In this document: positions 35,116 through 43,992 of the stretch, piece by piece
Layout: every line of letters begins with the position of its first letter
How positions within the stretch are numbered: position 1 is the first letter of the stretch
From: JABMMZ01 sp040386935
GTDB lineage: Bacteria > Bacteroidota > Bacteroidia > NS11-12g > UBA955
Reading direction: 5' to 3'
Assembly (NCBI GenBank): GCA_040386935.1
Contig: JAZKEQ010000020.1
Span: 4,641 to 68,640, forward strand
Length of the DNA stretch: 64,000 nt
Notes under the pieces: generated by a model
Databases searched by the model: none
The model's input: the letters and a program-made list of their open reading frames with translations, nothing else
What the model was told of the DNA's origin: nothing
Translations under genes and position numbers: made by a program

Positions 35116-36261
35116 ATGAAATTTGCAACCAAAGCGCTTCACGCAGGCATTGAGGCCGACCCAACAACAGGTGCGATTATGACACCTATTTTCCAAACCA
35201 GTACTTATGTACAGGAATACCCGGGTACTCACAAAGGCTATGCATATGCAAGAGGCAAAAACCCTACCCGTACACAACTTGAAAATAATTTAGCGGCACT
35301 TGAAAACGGTCAACACGCCCTGTGTTTCAGCAGCGGTATGGGTGCTATAGATGCGGTAATTAAATTAATGAAACCGGGTGATGAAATTATAACCGGTGAT
35401 GACATTTATGGTGGTTCATATCGCATGTTTTCAAAAATTTACGAGCCCTTCGGCATTAAATTCCATTACATCAATTTATATGATGCTGATAATATCAAAC
35501 AATATATCAATGCCAATACAAAAATGATATGGGCTGAAACCCCTACCAACCCTACCCTTAAAATTGTTGATATTGCCGCTGTAAGTGCTATAGCTAAAGC
35601 CAACAACTTATTACTGGCCATCGACAATACATTTGCTTCACCTTATTTACAAAACCCTTTGGATATGGGTGCTGATATCGTGATGCACAGCGCCACTAAA
35701 TATTTGGGCGGTCATAGCGATGTGGTAATGGGTGCATTGGTAACCAACGACAAAGCCTTGCACGAACGATTGGCATTTATATTGAATAGCTGTGGTGCCA
35801 ACCCCGGCCCTATGGATTGTTTCCTCGTGATACGCGGTATTAAAACTTTACACTTAAGAGTGAAGGCCCATTGTGAAAATGGAAAAGAAGTGGCGCATTT
35901 TCTGCGCAATCACCCTAAAATTGGCAAAGTGTATTGGCCGGGATTTGAAGATGCAGCGGGGCATGCAATTGCAAAAAAACAAATGCGCGATTTCGGAGGC
36001 ATGGTGTCATTCACATTAAAAGGCGATGATTTTGAAGCAGCCATGCGTTTTGCTACAAGCGTAAAAGTATTTACACTAGCTGAATCATTGGGCGGTGTGG
36101 AAAGTTTAGTGAATCATCCTGCCACCATGACCCACGCCAGTATTCCAAAACCTGAAAGAGAAAAAGCAGGTGTGGTTGATGGCTTGTTGCGCTTAAGCGT
36201 TGGAGTTGAAGATATTGAAGATTTAATTGCTGATATAGCTCAGGCGCTCGACAAAGTATAA
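35116..36261 (+). CDS. Cystathionine gamma-synthase / gamma-lyase family PLP enzyme
   Basis: 381 residues, the usual length of the Cys/Met metabolism PLP family. The PLP lysine is Lys195 in MHSATKYLGGHSD; FSSGMGAIDAVI, GDDIYGGSYRMF and IDNTFASPYLQNPLDMGADI bracket the active site; the YARGKNPTRTQLENNLA segment binds phosphate of the partner subunit. It could be gamma-synthase (methionine synthesis) or gamma-lyase (transsulfuration, cysteine); motifs do not decide between them. The next gene starts one base after its stop. Confidence 0.92.
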   Translation: MKFATKALHAGIEADPTTGAIMTPIFQTSTYVQEYPGTHKGYAYARGKNPTRTQLENNLAALENGQHALCFSSGMGAIDAVIKLMKPGDEIITGDDIYGGSYRMFSKIYEPFGIKFHYINLYDADNIKQYINANTKMIWAETPTNPTLKIVDIAAVSAIAKANNLLLAIDNTFASPYLQNPLDMGADIVMHSATKYLGGHSDVVMGALVTNDKALHERLAFILNSCGANPGPMDCFLVIRGIKTLHLRVKAHCENGKEVAHFLRNHPKIGKVYWPGFEDAAGHAIAKKQMRDFGGMVSFTLKGDDFEAAMRFATSVKVFTLAESLGGVESLVNHPATMTHASIPKPEREKAGVVDGLLRLSVGVEDIEDLIADIAQALDKV

Positions 36262-36262
36262 A

Positions 36263-36919
36263 ATGTTAAGTTGGGGTTTACTTTGCCTGGCCATTGCTCC
36301 GGGTATAGCCATCAGTTTGTATATTTATCATAAAGATAAGTATGACAAGGAACCTAAACGCCTTTTAATTGCTGCATTTCTTTTGGGTATTGTATCCACC
36401 GTTCCTACTATTTTTATAAGCAGATGGTTTGCTAATTTAAGCGGCTTATACGAAAATCACAGTTCATTAGTACTGCTGTTAACCTACAGTGTATTGGGAA
36501 TTGGATTAGTTGAAGAGTTATCCAAATTCATTTTTGTACGCATATTTTACAAGCACCCTGCCTTCGACCACCCTTTTGATGGCGTTGTTTACAGTGTGAT
36601 GGTGTCTATGGGATTTGCAACTCTAGAAAATATTCAATACGTGATAGAAGGCGGTATGCAAACAGCTTTGTTACGCATGTTTATTTCTGTTCCTGCTCAT
36701 GCAGCTTTTGCAGTTGTTATGGGATTCTATATGGGCAAGGCAAAATTTAGTCAACATAGTTTACCATTTTTATTATTAGCCATTATCATCCCTTCTATTT
36801 ATCACGGCTTATTCGACTTTTTCCTGATACAAAAATTCCATATACTGCTCAGTGTAGGAGCGGCAGTTACCTTCCTTCACATCATCCGTTTGTCGCGAAG
36901 AATTATTCGCAATCACTGA
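36263..36919 (+). CDS. PrsW-family glutamic intramembrane protease
   Basis: 218 residues with about seven hydrophobic helices. PrsW landmarks: VEELSK with Glu84-Glu85, FATLENIQYV with Glu122-Asn123, PAHAAFAVVMG with His146, and a late YHGLFDF His. In Bacillus, PrsW cuts an anti-sigma factor; more distant homologues have other or unknown targets. It begins one base after the PLP enzyme, so translation is likely coupled although no functional link is obvious. The stop lies 6 bases from the convergent queE end. Confidence 0.88.
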   Translation: MLSWGLLCLAIAPGIAISLYIYHKDKYDKEPKRLLIAAFLLGIVSTVPTIFISRWFANLSGLYENHSSLVLLLTYSVLGIGLVEELSKFIFVRIFYKHPAFDHPFDGVVYSVMVSMGFATLENIQYVIEGGMQTALLRMFISVPAHAAFAVVMGFYMGKAKFSQHSLPFLLLAIIIPSIYHGLFDFFLIQKFHILLSVGAAVTFLHIIRLSRRIIRNH

Positions 36920-36925
36920 TAACAA

Positions 36926-37549
36926 TTAAGGGATATTCAAAAACTTATGGGTTTGCAATGAGATAAGCCATTGCGGATTTGATTTTACAAAATCGATGAT
37001 CAATGGTGTTACCTGTTCTGCTTTGCTCCATTCAGGTTGCAAATACAAACGGCATTCTTTTTTTAAATCCTTTACAAAAGAAACAGCCCATGCGATATCG
37101 CTGGGGTGATAAACAACGGCTTTGAATTCATCTGCTTTGGCCAGGTTTTCTATAATAGGAAATTTGAATTTCTTTGGCGACAGGCAGACCCAATCAATAT
37201 TGCCCTGAATGGTATAAGCACCTGAAGTTTCTATATTTACCTGAATGCCTTTATCGTGCAGGGCATCTACAAGAGGTGTTAAATCATACATAGCGGGTTC
37301 GCCACCGGTAATTACACACAGAGAAGCTTTGGCTTCAGTAACTTGAGAAACAATAGATTCAATACTCATGAGCGGATGCTTTGAAGCATCCCAACTGTCC
37401 TTCACATCACACCATACACAACCGACATCGCAACCACCCAAACGCACAAAATAGGCCGCATGGCCGGTATAAAAGCCTTCTCCCTGAATGGTATAGAAAT
37501 GCTCCATTACCGGATAGGTAATTTCAGATATGGTCAGATTATCCGACAT
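36926..37549 (-). CDS. queE: 7-carboxy-7-deazaguanine synthase
   Basis: 207 residues. A radical-SAM enzyme that contracts the pterin ring of carboxytetrahydropterin to 7-carboxy-7-deazaguanine, the committed step to queuosine. The substrate-binding TIQGEGFYTGHAAYFVRLGGC precedes the cluster cysteines Cys40, Cys44 and Cys47 (CDVGCVWCD), and VITGGEPAMYD is the radical-SAM glycine motif. It overlaps the end of folD by 11 bases. Confidence 0.93.
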   Translation of the reverse strand: MSDNLTISEITYPVMEHFYTIQGEGFYTGHAAYFVRLGGCDVGCVWCDVKDSWDASKHPLMSIESIVSQVTEAKASLCVITGGEPAMYDLTPLVDALHDKGIQVNIETSGAYTIQGNIDWVCLSPKKFKFPIIENLAKADEFKAVVYHPSDIAWAVSFVKDLKKECRLYLQPEWSKAEQVTPLIIDFVKSNPQWLISLQTHKFLNIP

Positions 37550-38420
37550 TATTCAGTTTATAGGCTTTGAAAGTATTGCTCAATAATGCCGCAATGGTCA
37601 TTAGTCCTACTCCACCCGGTACAGGTGTTAGATAAGAGGCTACTTCTTTTACTTCTTCAAAATCAACATCGCCTTTCAGATAAAAACCGCTTTTGCGATT
37701 ACTGTCTTCAATGCGGGTAATACCAACATCAATAACAACAGCATCAGGTTTTACCATATTGGCTTTAACAAACCCCGGCTTACCCAATGCGACTATTAAA
37801 ATATCGGCTTGTCTTGTAAAATGTTCAATGTGTTGGGTTTTGCTGTGGCAAAGCGTTACAGTGCAATTACCATAAGGGGTATTATTGCTCATCAATATAC
37901 TCATGGGGCGACCTACAATATTGCTGCGACCGATGACTACACAGTGTTTACCTGTTGTAGGAATTTGATAGGCTTCTAGCATCATCATGATACCCATTGG
38001 GGTGGCGGGTGTAAAACCATCATCACCTTTGGCCAGTTTACCCATATTGATATCGTGAAACCCATCTACGTCCTTTGAAGGTGCAATGGTTTGAGTCACT
38101 AGTCGTTCATCAATGTGCTTAGGCAATGGCGATTGTACCAGTAAGCCGTCAATTAAAGGATTATTATTAATCTCTTTTATTTTTTCAAGTAAAAATTCCT
38201 GAGTTGTATCAGCCGGCAAACGCAAAATAGTTGAATCAAAACCAATGGCTTTGCTATTGCGCTCTTTGCTGTCGACATAGGTTCGGCTGGCTCCGTCATC
38301 ACCTACCAGTATGGCTGCCAGGTGCGGTTTCCGCTGACCTCGAGCCACTAGTCCATCAAGTTCAATACGGATATTTTCCTTTATTTTTTCTGCAGTTAGC
38401 TTGCCGTCAAGAAGTATCAT
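37539..38420 (-). CDS. folD: Methylenetetrahydrofolate dehydrogenase / cyclohydrolase
   Basis: 293 residues. It interconverts 5,10-methylene-THF and 10-formyl-THF, the donor used by PurN. The catalytic Lys52 is in TYVDSKERNS, DGLLVQSPLPKH binds substrate, VVIGRSNIVGRPMS binds NAD(P) and TPVPGGVGLMTIA closes the active site. The upstream CGAATTTA (38434-38441) is a near-match -7 element on the minus strand, 13 bases before the ATG. First gene of a folD-queE pair. Confidence 0.96.
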   Translation of the reverse strand: MILLDGKLTAEKIKENIRIELDGLVARGQRKPHLAAILVGDDGASRTYVDSKERNSKAIGFDSTILRLPADTTQEFLLEKIKEINNNPLIDGLLVQSPLPKHIDERLVTQTIAPSKDVDGFHDINMGKLAKGDDGFTPATPMGIMMMLEAYQIPTTGKHCVVIGRSNIVGRPMSILMSNNTPYGNCTVTLCHSKTQHIEHFTRQADILIVALGKPGFVKANMVKPDAVVIDVGITRIEDSNRKSGFYLKGDVDFEEVKEVASYLTPVPGGVGLMTIAALLSNTFKAYKLNNVG

Positions 38421-38464
38421 TTAAATTCTGACGCGAATTTACAACCAATTTTACTTTAATTGCT

Positions 38465-38472
38465 TAAATTTG
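38465..38472 (+). promoter_or_regulatory. -7 promoter element for the lipoprotein-subtilase operon
   Basis: TAAATTTG, an exact TAnnTTTG, ending 10 bases before the ATG at 38483. Confidence 0.6.
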
Positions 38473-38482
38473 AAACATATTT

Positions 38483-39166
38483 ATGCAAAATGCGCTCAAG
38501 ATATTTGCAGCACTTGCTTTTATAATTTTAGGCAATGCGTGCAGAACAGATAGGGAGGAAGTCGTATTAAAGGGAATAGAATATTATCCTATAAAGACAG
38601 GTACCGTTCGTTTTTACCAAATAGACTCATTTTTTTATGACAATTACACTAATGAGACTGACACAGTTAGCTATGAATGTCGCGAACTGGTGCAGAGTAC
38701 TTTTGTTGATCCGGGAGGTGACACCACTTACCGCATTGAGCTGAGCACCTACAGTATTGAAAAAGCAGAATGGATTGTACAAAAAGTATTTACCAGAAAA
38801 ACCAACGGCAATTACGCCATTGAAAATATAGACAACACTCCGGAAGTAAAGTTATTATTTCCCATCAGTAAATACAAAACCAGAGGTTCATCGTATGTAT
38901 GGAATATCAATATGTACACATCCAACGAAGCAACCAATGTCAAATATAATTCCGTATTTACTTCCTACTACAACGGACTAACTGCATACAATGACTGTGT
39001 GATTATAGGTTTACAAAAACCTGAAACAGGTATTGTGCACAATATTCGCGAAGAAGTATATGCCAAAAATATCGGTCTGGTTTACCGCCATATCGATAAA
39101 TCCGATTACTTGTTAGATTCAAATAGCCGTAACGGATACGAAGTATTTGTAAGACTAAAACCTTGA
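38483..39166 (+). CDS. Hypothetical lipoprotein, paralogue of the next gene
   Basis: 227 residues with a lipobox ending GNAC at about Cys20. I do not recognise the family. The mature part is beta-rich with alternating charged and aromatic residues. It shares several patches with the following protein: an N-terminal Tyr/Asn-rich stretch before DTV and REL, VWNIN near the middle, and EVYAKNIGLVYRHI near the end. The pair therefore arose by duplication. It is first in an overlapping three-gene run with a subtilase. Likely periplasmic or surface-exposed. Confidence 0.8.
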   Translation: MQNALKIFAALAFIILGNACRTDREEVVLKGIEYYPIKTGTVRFYQIDSFFYDNYTNETDTVSYECRELVQSTFVDPGGDTTYRIELSTYSIEKAEWIVQKVFTRKTNGNYAIENIDNTPEVKLLFPISKYKTRGSSYVWNINMYTSNEATNVKYNSVFTSYYNGLTAYNDCVIIGLQKPETGIVHNIREEVYAKNIGLVYRHIDKSDYLLDSNSRNGYEVFVRLKP

Positions 39167-39837
39167 TAAAGTGGGGGCTGCTACATATCACCCTTTGCCT
39201 GCTGATCATCAGCAGTTGTAAGAAAGACAATTTCGAAACGGTCAATCGTGCGTTCGGAAAAAGCTATGTCAATGTTACTGTTGGTTCCTATAATGTCTAT
39301 AAAGTTGAAGAGATTGTCTACAATGATTTTAACAATACGGTTGATACATTGCGCTATACTTTAAAAGAACTCAATGAATCGATATTTAAAGATAATCTGG
39401 GTAGAAATTCAATACGATTGGAGCGCTATAAACTCAATGACAAGAAGCAATGGGCTTACTTGAATACATGGTTTTCAACAACTGATAATTTTACGATGGA
39501 ACGGGTTGAAGAAAACAAGCGCATAGTGAAACTATCACTTCCATTGAGTGACGATGCTGTGTGGAACATCAATGCCTACAACAGCGACAACAGTATTACC
39601 GCCTATTACGATTTTATTCATAAACCTTATAAACTCGATACCTTTTTATTCGACAGTGCTGTTGCCGTTAAAAGCGAAACCATCAATTCATTTATAAGAC
39701 AGCGTCAGTACTATGAAGTGTATGCCAATAAAATTGGTTTGGTCTATAAAAATATTGTTTATATTGACCTGGATATTACCGGCACACAAAAAAGAGGATA
39801 TAAAATCAAACAACAACTCATTCAACATGTTCCCTAA
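39163..39837 (+). CDS. Hypothetical lipoprotein, paralogue of the preceding gene (TTG start)
   Basis: 224 residues, lipobox IISSC at Cys19. The start is TTG at 39163, overlapping the previous stop in TTGA; no in-frame ATG exists before the lipobox, so coupled reinitiation at TTG is the best reading. Shared patches with its neighbour: VYNDFNNTVDTLRYTLKEL, VWNINAYN and EVYANKIGLVYKNI. Family unknown to me. Its end overlaps the subtilase start by 11 bases. Confidence 0.8.
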   Translation: MIKWGLLHITLCLLIISSCKKDNFETVNRAFGKSYVNVTVGSYNVYKVEEIVYNDFNNTVDTLRYTLKELNESIFKDNLGRNSIRLERYKLNDKKQWAYLNTWFSTTDNFTMERVEENKRIVKLSLPLSDDAVWNINAYNSDNSITAYYDFIHKPYKLDTFLFDSAVAVKSETINSFIRQRQYYEVYANKIGLVYKNIVYIDLDITGTQKRGYKIKQQLIQHVP

Positions 39838-41533
39838 ACGCCTGCTCCTTTTTGTATCACTGTTAGGTTTTTCATTATCTGTTACAGCAAGAGAGAGTTA
39901 TTATTACTATCTGGTTTATTTAAAGGATAAGCTCTATCAAAGCAATGCATCTTTTTCAGTACAGCATCCTGAACAATTTCTGAGTCCCAAGGCTTTAGCG
40001 AGAAGACAAAAATATGGTGTTGCCATTTCTGAATCCGATTTACCTGTTAGCGAGCAATACGTGATGCAAATATCCGCCATCAAAAGTTGCGAGGTATGGA
40101 ACCGCAGTAAATGGTTGAATGCCGTAGAAATAAGAACACAGGACAGCAGCATCGTAAAAACTATTCAATCGCTATATTTTGTAGAACGCATACAGTTTTT
40201 GGGCTATGTAACAGAAGATGAGATACCAAAGTCTAAAATAGACAGCAGTTTTTTCGATCAGTTGACGCTTCAAGAATCTCCACTCTTCAATGAAACAACT
40301 TATGGTCGCAGCTACCAGCAGAATAGCCTTATTAATATTCCACCGCTTCACCGTTTGAATTATTTAGGCAATGGTATTACCATCGCGGTATTTGATGCAG
40401 GATTTAATAATGTCTATCAAACACCCGGCATGCTTTTTAAAACCGGAGGCGTTATTTGTAAAGATTTTGTTACCCACGACAACAGTGTTTGGGAGGACGA
40501 TCGCCATGGGGCCAATGTTCTAAGCTTTATGCGCACGTATGATCCGGGTACTTATATTGGAACTGCTCCTATGAGTAATTACATATTAATCAGAACAGAA
40601 CAAGCTTCATCTGAATTTCCTACAGAAGAAATGAATTGGCTGTCTGCTGCTGAATTTGCAGATAGTATAGGGGTTGACATGATCAGCTCATCGTTGGGTT
40701 ATACAGAATTTGATGATAAACAACTCAGTCATACCCATGCCGATTTAAATGGAAAAAAAAGCATCATTGCCAATGCAGCTAATATGGCCAACAGCAAAGG
40801 CATTGTGGTTATAGTGAGTGCCGGTAATGAAGGTAAAAGCAGTTGGCGAAAAATAGGCACCCCTGCAGATGCTCAAGGAGTTATCAGTATTGGTGCTACG
40901 GATAGTGAAGGATTTTATGCCGATTTCAGTTCTTTTGGTTTAAGTGCCGATGGGCGCATTAAGCCTGACTTAGTAGTGATGGGAAAAAAAGCTTATGTCG
41001 CTTCACCCGGTGGCACTTATCAGGGCAATGGCACATCGTATTCCACACCACTATTTGCAGGTGCTATGGCCTGTTTAATGGAAGCCTGCCCCAATAAAAG
41101 TATTGATGAACTTAAAGCTGCCTTGATTGCTTCATCATCGCATTTTTATAATCCTGACTCTGCCTATGGTTATGGCATTCCTGATTTGGCATTAGCTGCA
41201 TTTATATGCGGCAATACACAAATAGCAGATACTGCTCAGGATCAATTTTGGCAAAATGAGTATCCTGTATATTTCCAAAACCAACTGATACATTTCAGAA
41301 GTTCAAAAGATCAGACCATACAATTGGTGATAAAAGTGAAAACAAAAAAACGCTGGAAAACCATCAGCAGCAAAAGCATTGTGATAAAAAAAGGGGAATG
41401 GATACACAACAATGATTTAAAAATTTTTATTGATCAACGGAGCAAATTAAAAAAACGCAAACGCTACAAAGAATTGCAATTTGATCTTATTTCTCCTTCA
41501 GCCACCTACATGCGCAGTTTTACATTTCAGTAG
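39827..41533 (+). CDS. Secreted S8 (subtilisin-like) serine peptidase
   Basis: 568 residues from the ATG at 39827, which gives a signal peptide (MFPKRLLLFVSLLGFSLSVTA); the longer reading has no sensible N-terminus. The S8 triad is complete: Asp190 in IAVFDAGF, His227 in DDRHGANVLSF and Ser404 in GNGTSYSTPLFAG; the oxyanion Asn is in IVSAGNEGKS. The N-terminal 150 residues look like a propeptide. The C-terminus, about 90 residues rich in Lys, lacks the usual T9SS type A motifs. It is the third gene of an overlapping operon with two paralogous lipoproteins. Confidence 0.93.
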   Translation: MFPKRLLLFVSLLGFSLSVTARESYYYYLVYLKDKLYQSNASFSVQHPEQFLSPKALARRQKYGVAISESDLPVSEQYVMQISAIKSCEVWNRSKWLNAVEIRTQDSSIVKTIQSLYFVERIQFLGYVTEDEIPKSKIDSSFFDQLTLQESPLFNETTYGRSYQQNSLINIPPLHRLNYLGNGITIAVFDAGFNNVYQTPGMLFKTGGVICKDFVTHDNSVWEDDRHGANVLSFMRTYDPGTYIGTAPMSNYILIRTEQASSEFPTEEMNWLSAAEFADSIGVDMISSSLGYTEFDDKQLSHTHADLNGKKSIIANAANMANSKGIVVIVSAGNEGKSSWRKIGTPADAQGVISIGATDSEGFYADFSSFGLSADGRIKPDLVVMGKKAYVASPGGTYQGNGTSYSTPLFAGAMACLMEACPNKSIDELKAALIASSSHFYNPDSAYGYGIPDLALAAFICGNTQIADTAQDQFWQNEYPVYFQNQLIHFRSSKDQTIQLVIKVKTKKRWKTISSKSIVIKKGEWIHNNDLKIFIDQRSKLKKRKRYKELQFDLISPSATYMRSFTFQ

Positions 41534-41553
41534 TGAAATTTAAAAAAATTATG

Positions 41554-41561
41554 TAGGTTTG
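41554..41561 (+). promoter_or_regulatory. -7 promoter element for icd
   Basis: TAGGTTTG, an exact TAnnTTTG, 34 bases before the ATG at 41596. Confidence 0.55.
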
Positions 41562-41595
41562 CGATTAGTTAAAAACACTCACCTCAATTATAGAT

Positions 41596-42831
41596 ATGCA
41601 AAAAATTAAAGTAGCCAATCCTGTTGTGGAATTAGATGGCGATGAAATGACCCGTATTATTTGGCAATTTATTAAAGACAAATTAATACTGCCTTACCTT
41701 GAACTCGATATCAAGTATTATGACTTGGGTATGGAGTACCGCGATGCCACTAACGATCAGGTAACAATAGATGCTGCTGAAGCCATTAAGAAATATAGTG
41801 TAGGTATTAAATGTGCCACCATTACACCTGATGAGGCCCGTGTAAAAGAGTTTAATTTAAAACAAATGTGGAAGTCGCCAAATGGCACTATCCGTAACAT
41901 ATTAGACGGTACTGTTTTCCGCGAACCGATTGTTTGTAAGAATGTACCGCGTTTAGTTCCTAACTGGACCGCTCCTATTTGCATTGGCCGTCATGCTTTT
42001 GGCGACCAATACCGTGCAACTGATTTTGTAACAAAAGGTAAAGGTAAACTGACTGTTAAATTTGAAGGCGAAGATGGCACTGTTCAGGAATTTGAAGTAT
42101 TTAACTTTAAAGGTGATGGCGTTGCTTTGACTATGTACAACACCGATGAATCAATCAAAGGATTTGCGCATTCATGTTTTAATACAGCCTTACAAAAAGG
42201 TTGGCCATTATATCTTTCAACTAAAAACACCATCCTGAAAAAATACGATGGCCGTTTCAAAGATATTTTTGAAGAAATATACAATGCTGATTATAAAGCA
42301 AAATACGAAGCTGCAGGTATTACCTACGAACACCGCTTAATTGACGACATGGTAGCCTCTGCTTTAAAGTGGAACGGTAACTTTGTATGGGCTTGTAAAA
42401 ACTACGATGGTGATGTTCAATCTGATACTGTTGCTCAAGGATTTGGTTCATTGGGATTAATGACCTCGACACTGGTAACACCGGATGGTAAAATAATGGA
42501 AGCAGAAGCTGCACACGGCACTGTAACCCGTCACTTCCGCGACCACCAGGCAGGTAAACCAACTTCAACCAATCCTATCGCATCAATTTTTGCATGGACC
42601 AGAGGTTTGGAATTCAGAGGTAAGTTGGATGGCAATCAGGAGCTGATTAATTTCTGTAACACACTTGAAAAAGTATGTGTTGAAGTAGTTGAAAGTGGTA
42701 AAATGACTAAAGATTTAGCTGTTTGTATCCATGGCAATAAAGTAACTCATGGTGAACATTATTTGTATACTGAAGAGTTTCTTGATGCTTTAGATTCAGC
42801 ATTGAAAGCCAAATTATCATTGACTGCGTAA
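41596..42831 (+). CDS. icd: NADP-dependent isocitrate dehydrogenase (eukaryote-like type II)
   Basis: 411 residues. It oxidises isocitrate to 2-oxoglutarate in the TCA cycle. The sequence resembles the eukaryotic cytosolic/mitochondrial IDH rather than the E. coli type: VELDGDEMTRIIWQFIKDKL, KSPNGTIRNILDGTVFREPI (substrate Ser and Asn), PICIGRHAFGDQYRATD and EAAHGTVTRHFRDHQAG (coenzyme). Flanked by its own -7 element and an intrinsic terminator, so monocistronic. Confidence 0.96.
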   Translation: MQKIKVANPVVELDGDEMTRIIWQFIKDKLILPYLELDIKYYDLGMEYRDATNDQVTIDAAEAIKKYSVGIKCATITPDEARVKEFNLKQMWKSPNGTIRNILDGTVFREPIVCKNVPRLVPNWTAPICIGRHAFGDQYRATDFVTKGKGKLTVKFEGEDGTVQEFEVFNFKGDGVALTMYNTDESIKGFAHSCFNTALQKGWPLYLSTKNTILKKYDGRFKDIFEEIYNADYKAKYEAAGITYEHRLIDDMVASALKWNGNFVWACKNYDGDVQSDTVAQGFGSLGLMTSTLVTPDGKIMEAEAAHGTVTRHFRDHQAGKPTSTNPIASIFAWTRGLEFRGKLDGNQELINFCNTLEKVCVEVVESGKMTKDLAVCIHGNKVTHGEHYLYTEEFLDALDSALKAKLSLTA

Positions 42832-42859
42832 TTCAGTTCCTCATAAAATTTTTGAAAGG

Positions 42860-42890
42860 TGCCGGTACTTTAAACAGTATCGGCATTTTT
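42860..42890 (+). terminator. Intrinsic terminator of icd
   Basis: Stem TGCCGGTACT / AGTATCGGCA (one G-T pair) with a 6-base loop and a following T-run, 28 bases after the stop. It reaches close to the end of the convergent arginase gene. Confidence 0.87.
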
Positions 42891-42892
42891 TA

Positions 42893-43837
42893 TTAATGTG
42901 TTAATCCGTGATGCAACAAATGTGCAATGACTTTCGCCATGGCTTTGCCTTCACCATCCAATTGCGGATTAACTTCTGTAATCTCGAATGCACCAATTTT
43001 AGGATGCGACATTAAGGTACTGAATATCATTTCAGCCTGTTCAACAGAAAGACCATCAGGTGCTGTGGTACCTGTTCCTACAGATACTGTCGGGTCGAGC
43101 GAATCGGCATCAAATGAAATATATAGCAAATCACAATCTTTGAGATAATAACAGGCATCGCTAATCACCTGTTTCATGCCTTTTGCTCGGATATCATTGG
43201 GTTCAAAAGTTTTGATTCCTACTTTGTCAATGATCACCCATTCTTCATCTTCAGCATCGCGCACACCAATCAATACTAAATCTTTGATATCAAACTTTGG
43301 AGAGATGTTATTCAATCCAAGTTGTTTCAACTGGTCCCAATAATAAGCCACATCTTCGGCCACTTCATTTTTTTGAAGATCGAGATGGTCGAGACCGGCT
43401 AAAGCAGCCAATGGCATTCCGTGAATATTGCCCGATGGTGTCGTATAAGGTGAGTGTAAATCAGCGTGGGCATCAACCCAAATAACACCAATGCGTTTAT
43501 CCGGATGAGCATTTTTTAAACCACTTAATCCGCCAATCGCATTGCTATGATCGCCCGATAAGATAATAGGGAATCGTTTACTTTCTATTGTTTTAACAAC
43601 TTTGTCATTGAGTTCACCCATTGCTTCAACAATATCTTCGATGTGTTTACCGAAGTCGTGCGCAATGTATTGGGTGTTCATGGTGTGGTGATTCACCAGT
43701 TCGAATTCGTTGATCACAATACCCAATGCTTCAACCTCGTCTTTTACAGCCTGTGGACCTTGTCCTGCACCGGCTTTACCGGCACCAATATCGGAAGTGG
43801 ACAAAATAAATAAGGGCTGATTTTTTTCATTTAACAT
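42893..43837 (-). CDS. Arginase-family (ureohydrolase) enzyme
   Basis: 314 residues from the ATG at 43837; the longer reading adds a Lys/Tyr-rich tail without family resemblance. Ureohydrolases hydrolyse a guanidino group using two manganese ions. The ligands are visible: SGDHSNAIGG (His), VDAHADLHSP (Asp, His, Asp) and ISFDADSLDPTVS (Asp, Asp). The opening IGAGKAGAGQGPQAV and the 310-residue length fit arginase best; agmatinase or formimidoylglutamase are alternatives. CAAATTTC at 43885-43892 is a seven-of-eight -7 match on the minus strand. Confidence 0.85.
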   Translation of the reverse strand: MLNEKNQPLFILSTSDIGAGKAGAGQGPQAVKDEVEALGIVINEFELVNHHTMNTQYIAHDFGKHIEDIVEAMGELNDKVVKTIESKRFPIILSGDHSNAIGGLSGLKNAHPDKRIGVIWVDAHADLHSPYTTPSGNIHGMPLAALAGLDHLDLQKNEVAEDVAYYWDQLKQLGLNNISPKFDIKDLVLIGVRDAEDEEWVIIDKVGIKTFEPNDIRAKGMKQVISDACYYLKDCDLLYISFDADSLDPTVSVGTGTTAPDGLSVEQAEMIFSTLMSHPKIGAFEITEVNPQLDGEGKAMAKVIAHLLHHGLTH

Positions 43838-43930
43838 ACAGATGAGGTGTTTTTGTCGTTTGATTTGAGTAGACAATAACACTGCAAATTTCGTGGAATA
43901 AAGGTAGACTGCCAAATTTTGGACATAAAG

Positions 43931-43956
43931 AAGCCCGAAGATTGCTCTCCGGGCTT
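43931..43956 (-). terminator. Intrinsic terminator after the sigma factor gene
   Basis: Arms AAGCCCG (43931-43937) and CGGGCTT (43950-43956) with a 12-base loop, followed on the minus strand by CTTTATG-type T-rich sequence; 37 bases after the sigma gene stop. Confidence 0.7.
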
Positions 43957-43992
43957 TATTGTTTATGGCAAAACAATGTGCTTTAAAATGGT

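Noticed and set aside
39713..39826. N-terminal extension of the subtilase
   Set aside because: The 38 extra residues lie inside the upstream lipoprotein gene and precede a clear signal peptide; the ATG at 39827 is better.
41240..41533. T9SS sorting domain at the C-terminus of the subtilase
   Set aside because: The YPNP, GxYxV and terminal Lys-Ile/Val features seen in the other cargo proteins are absent.
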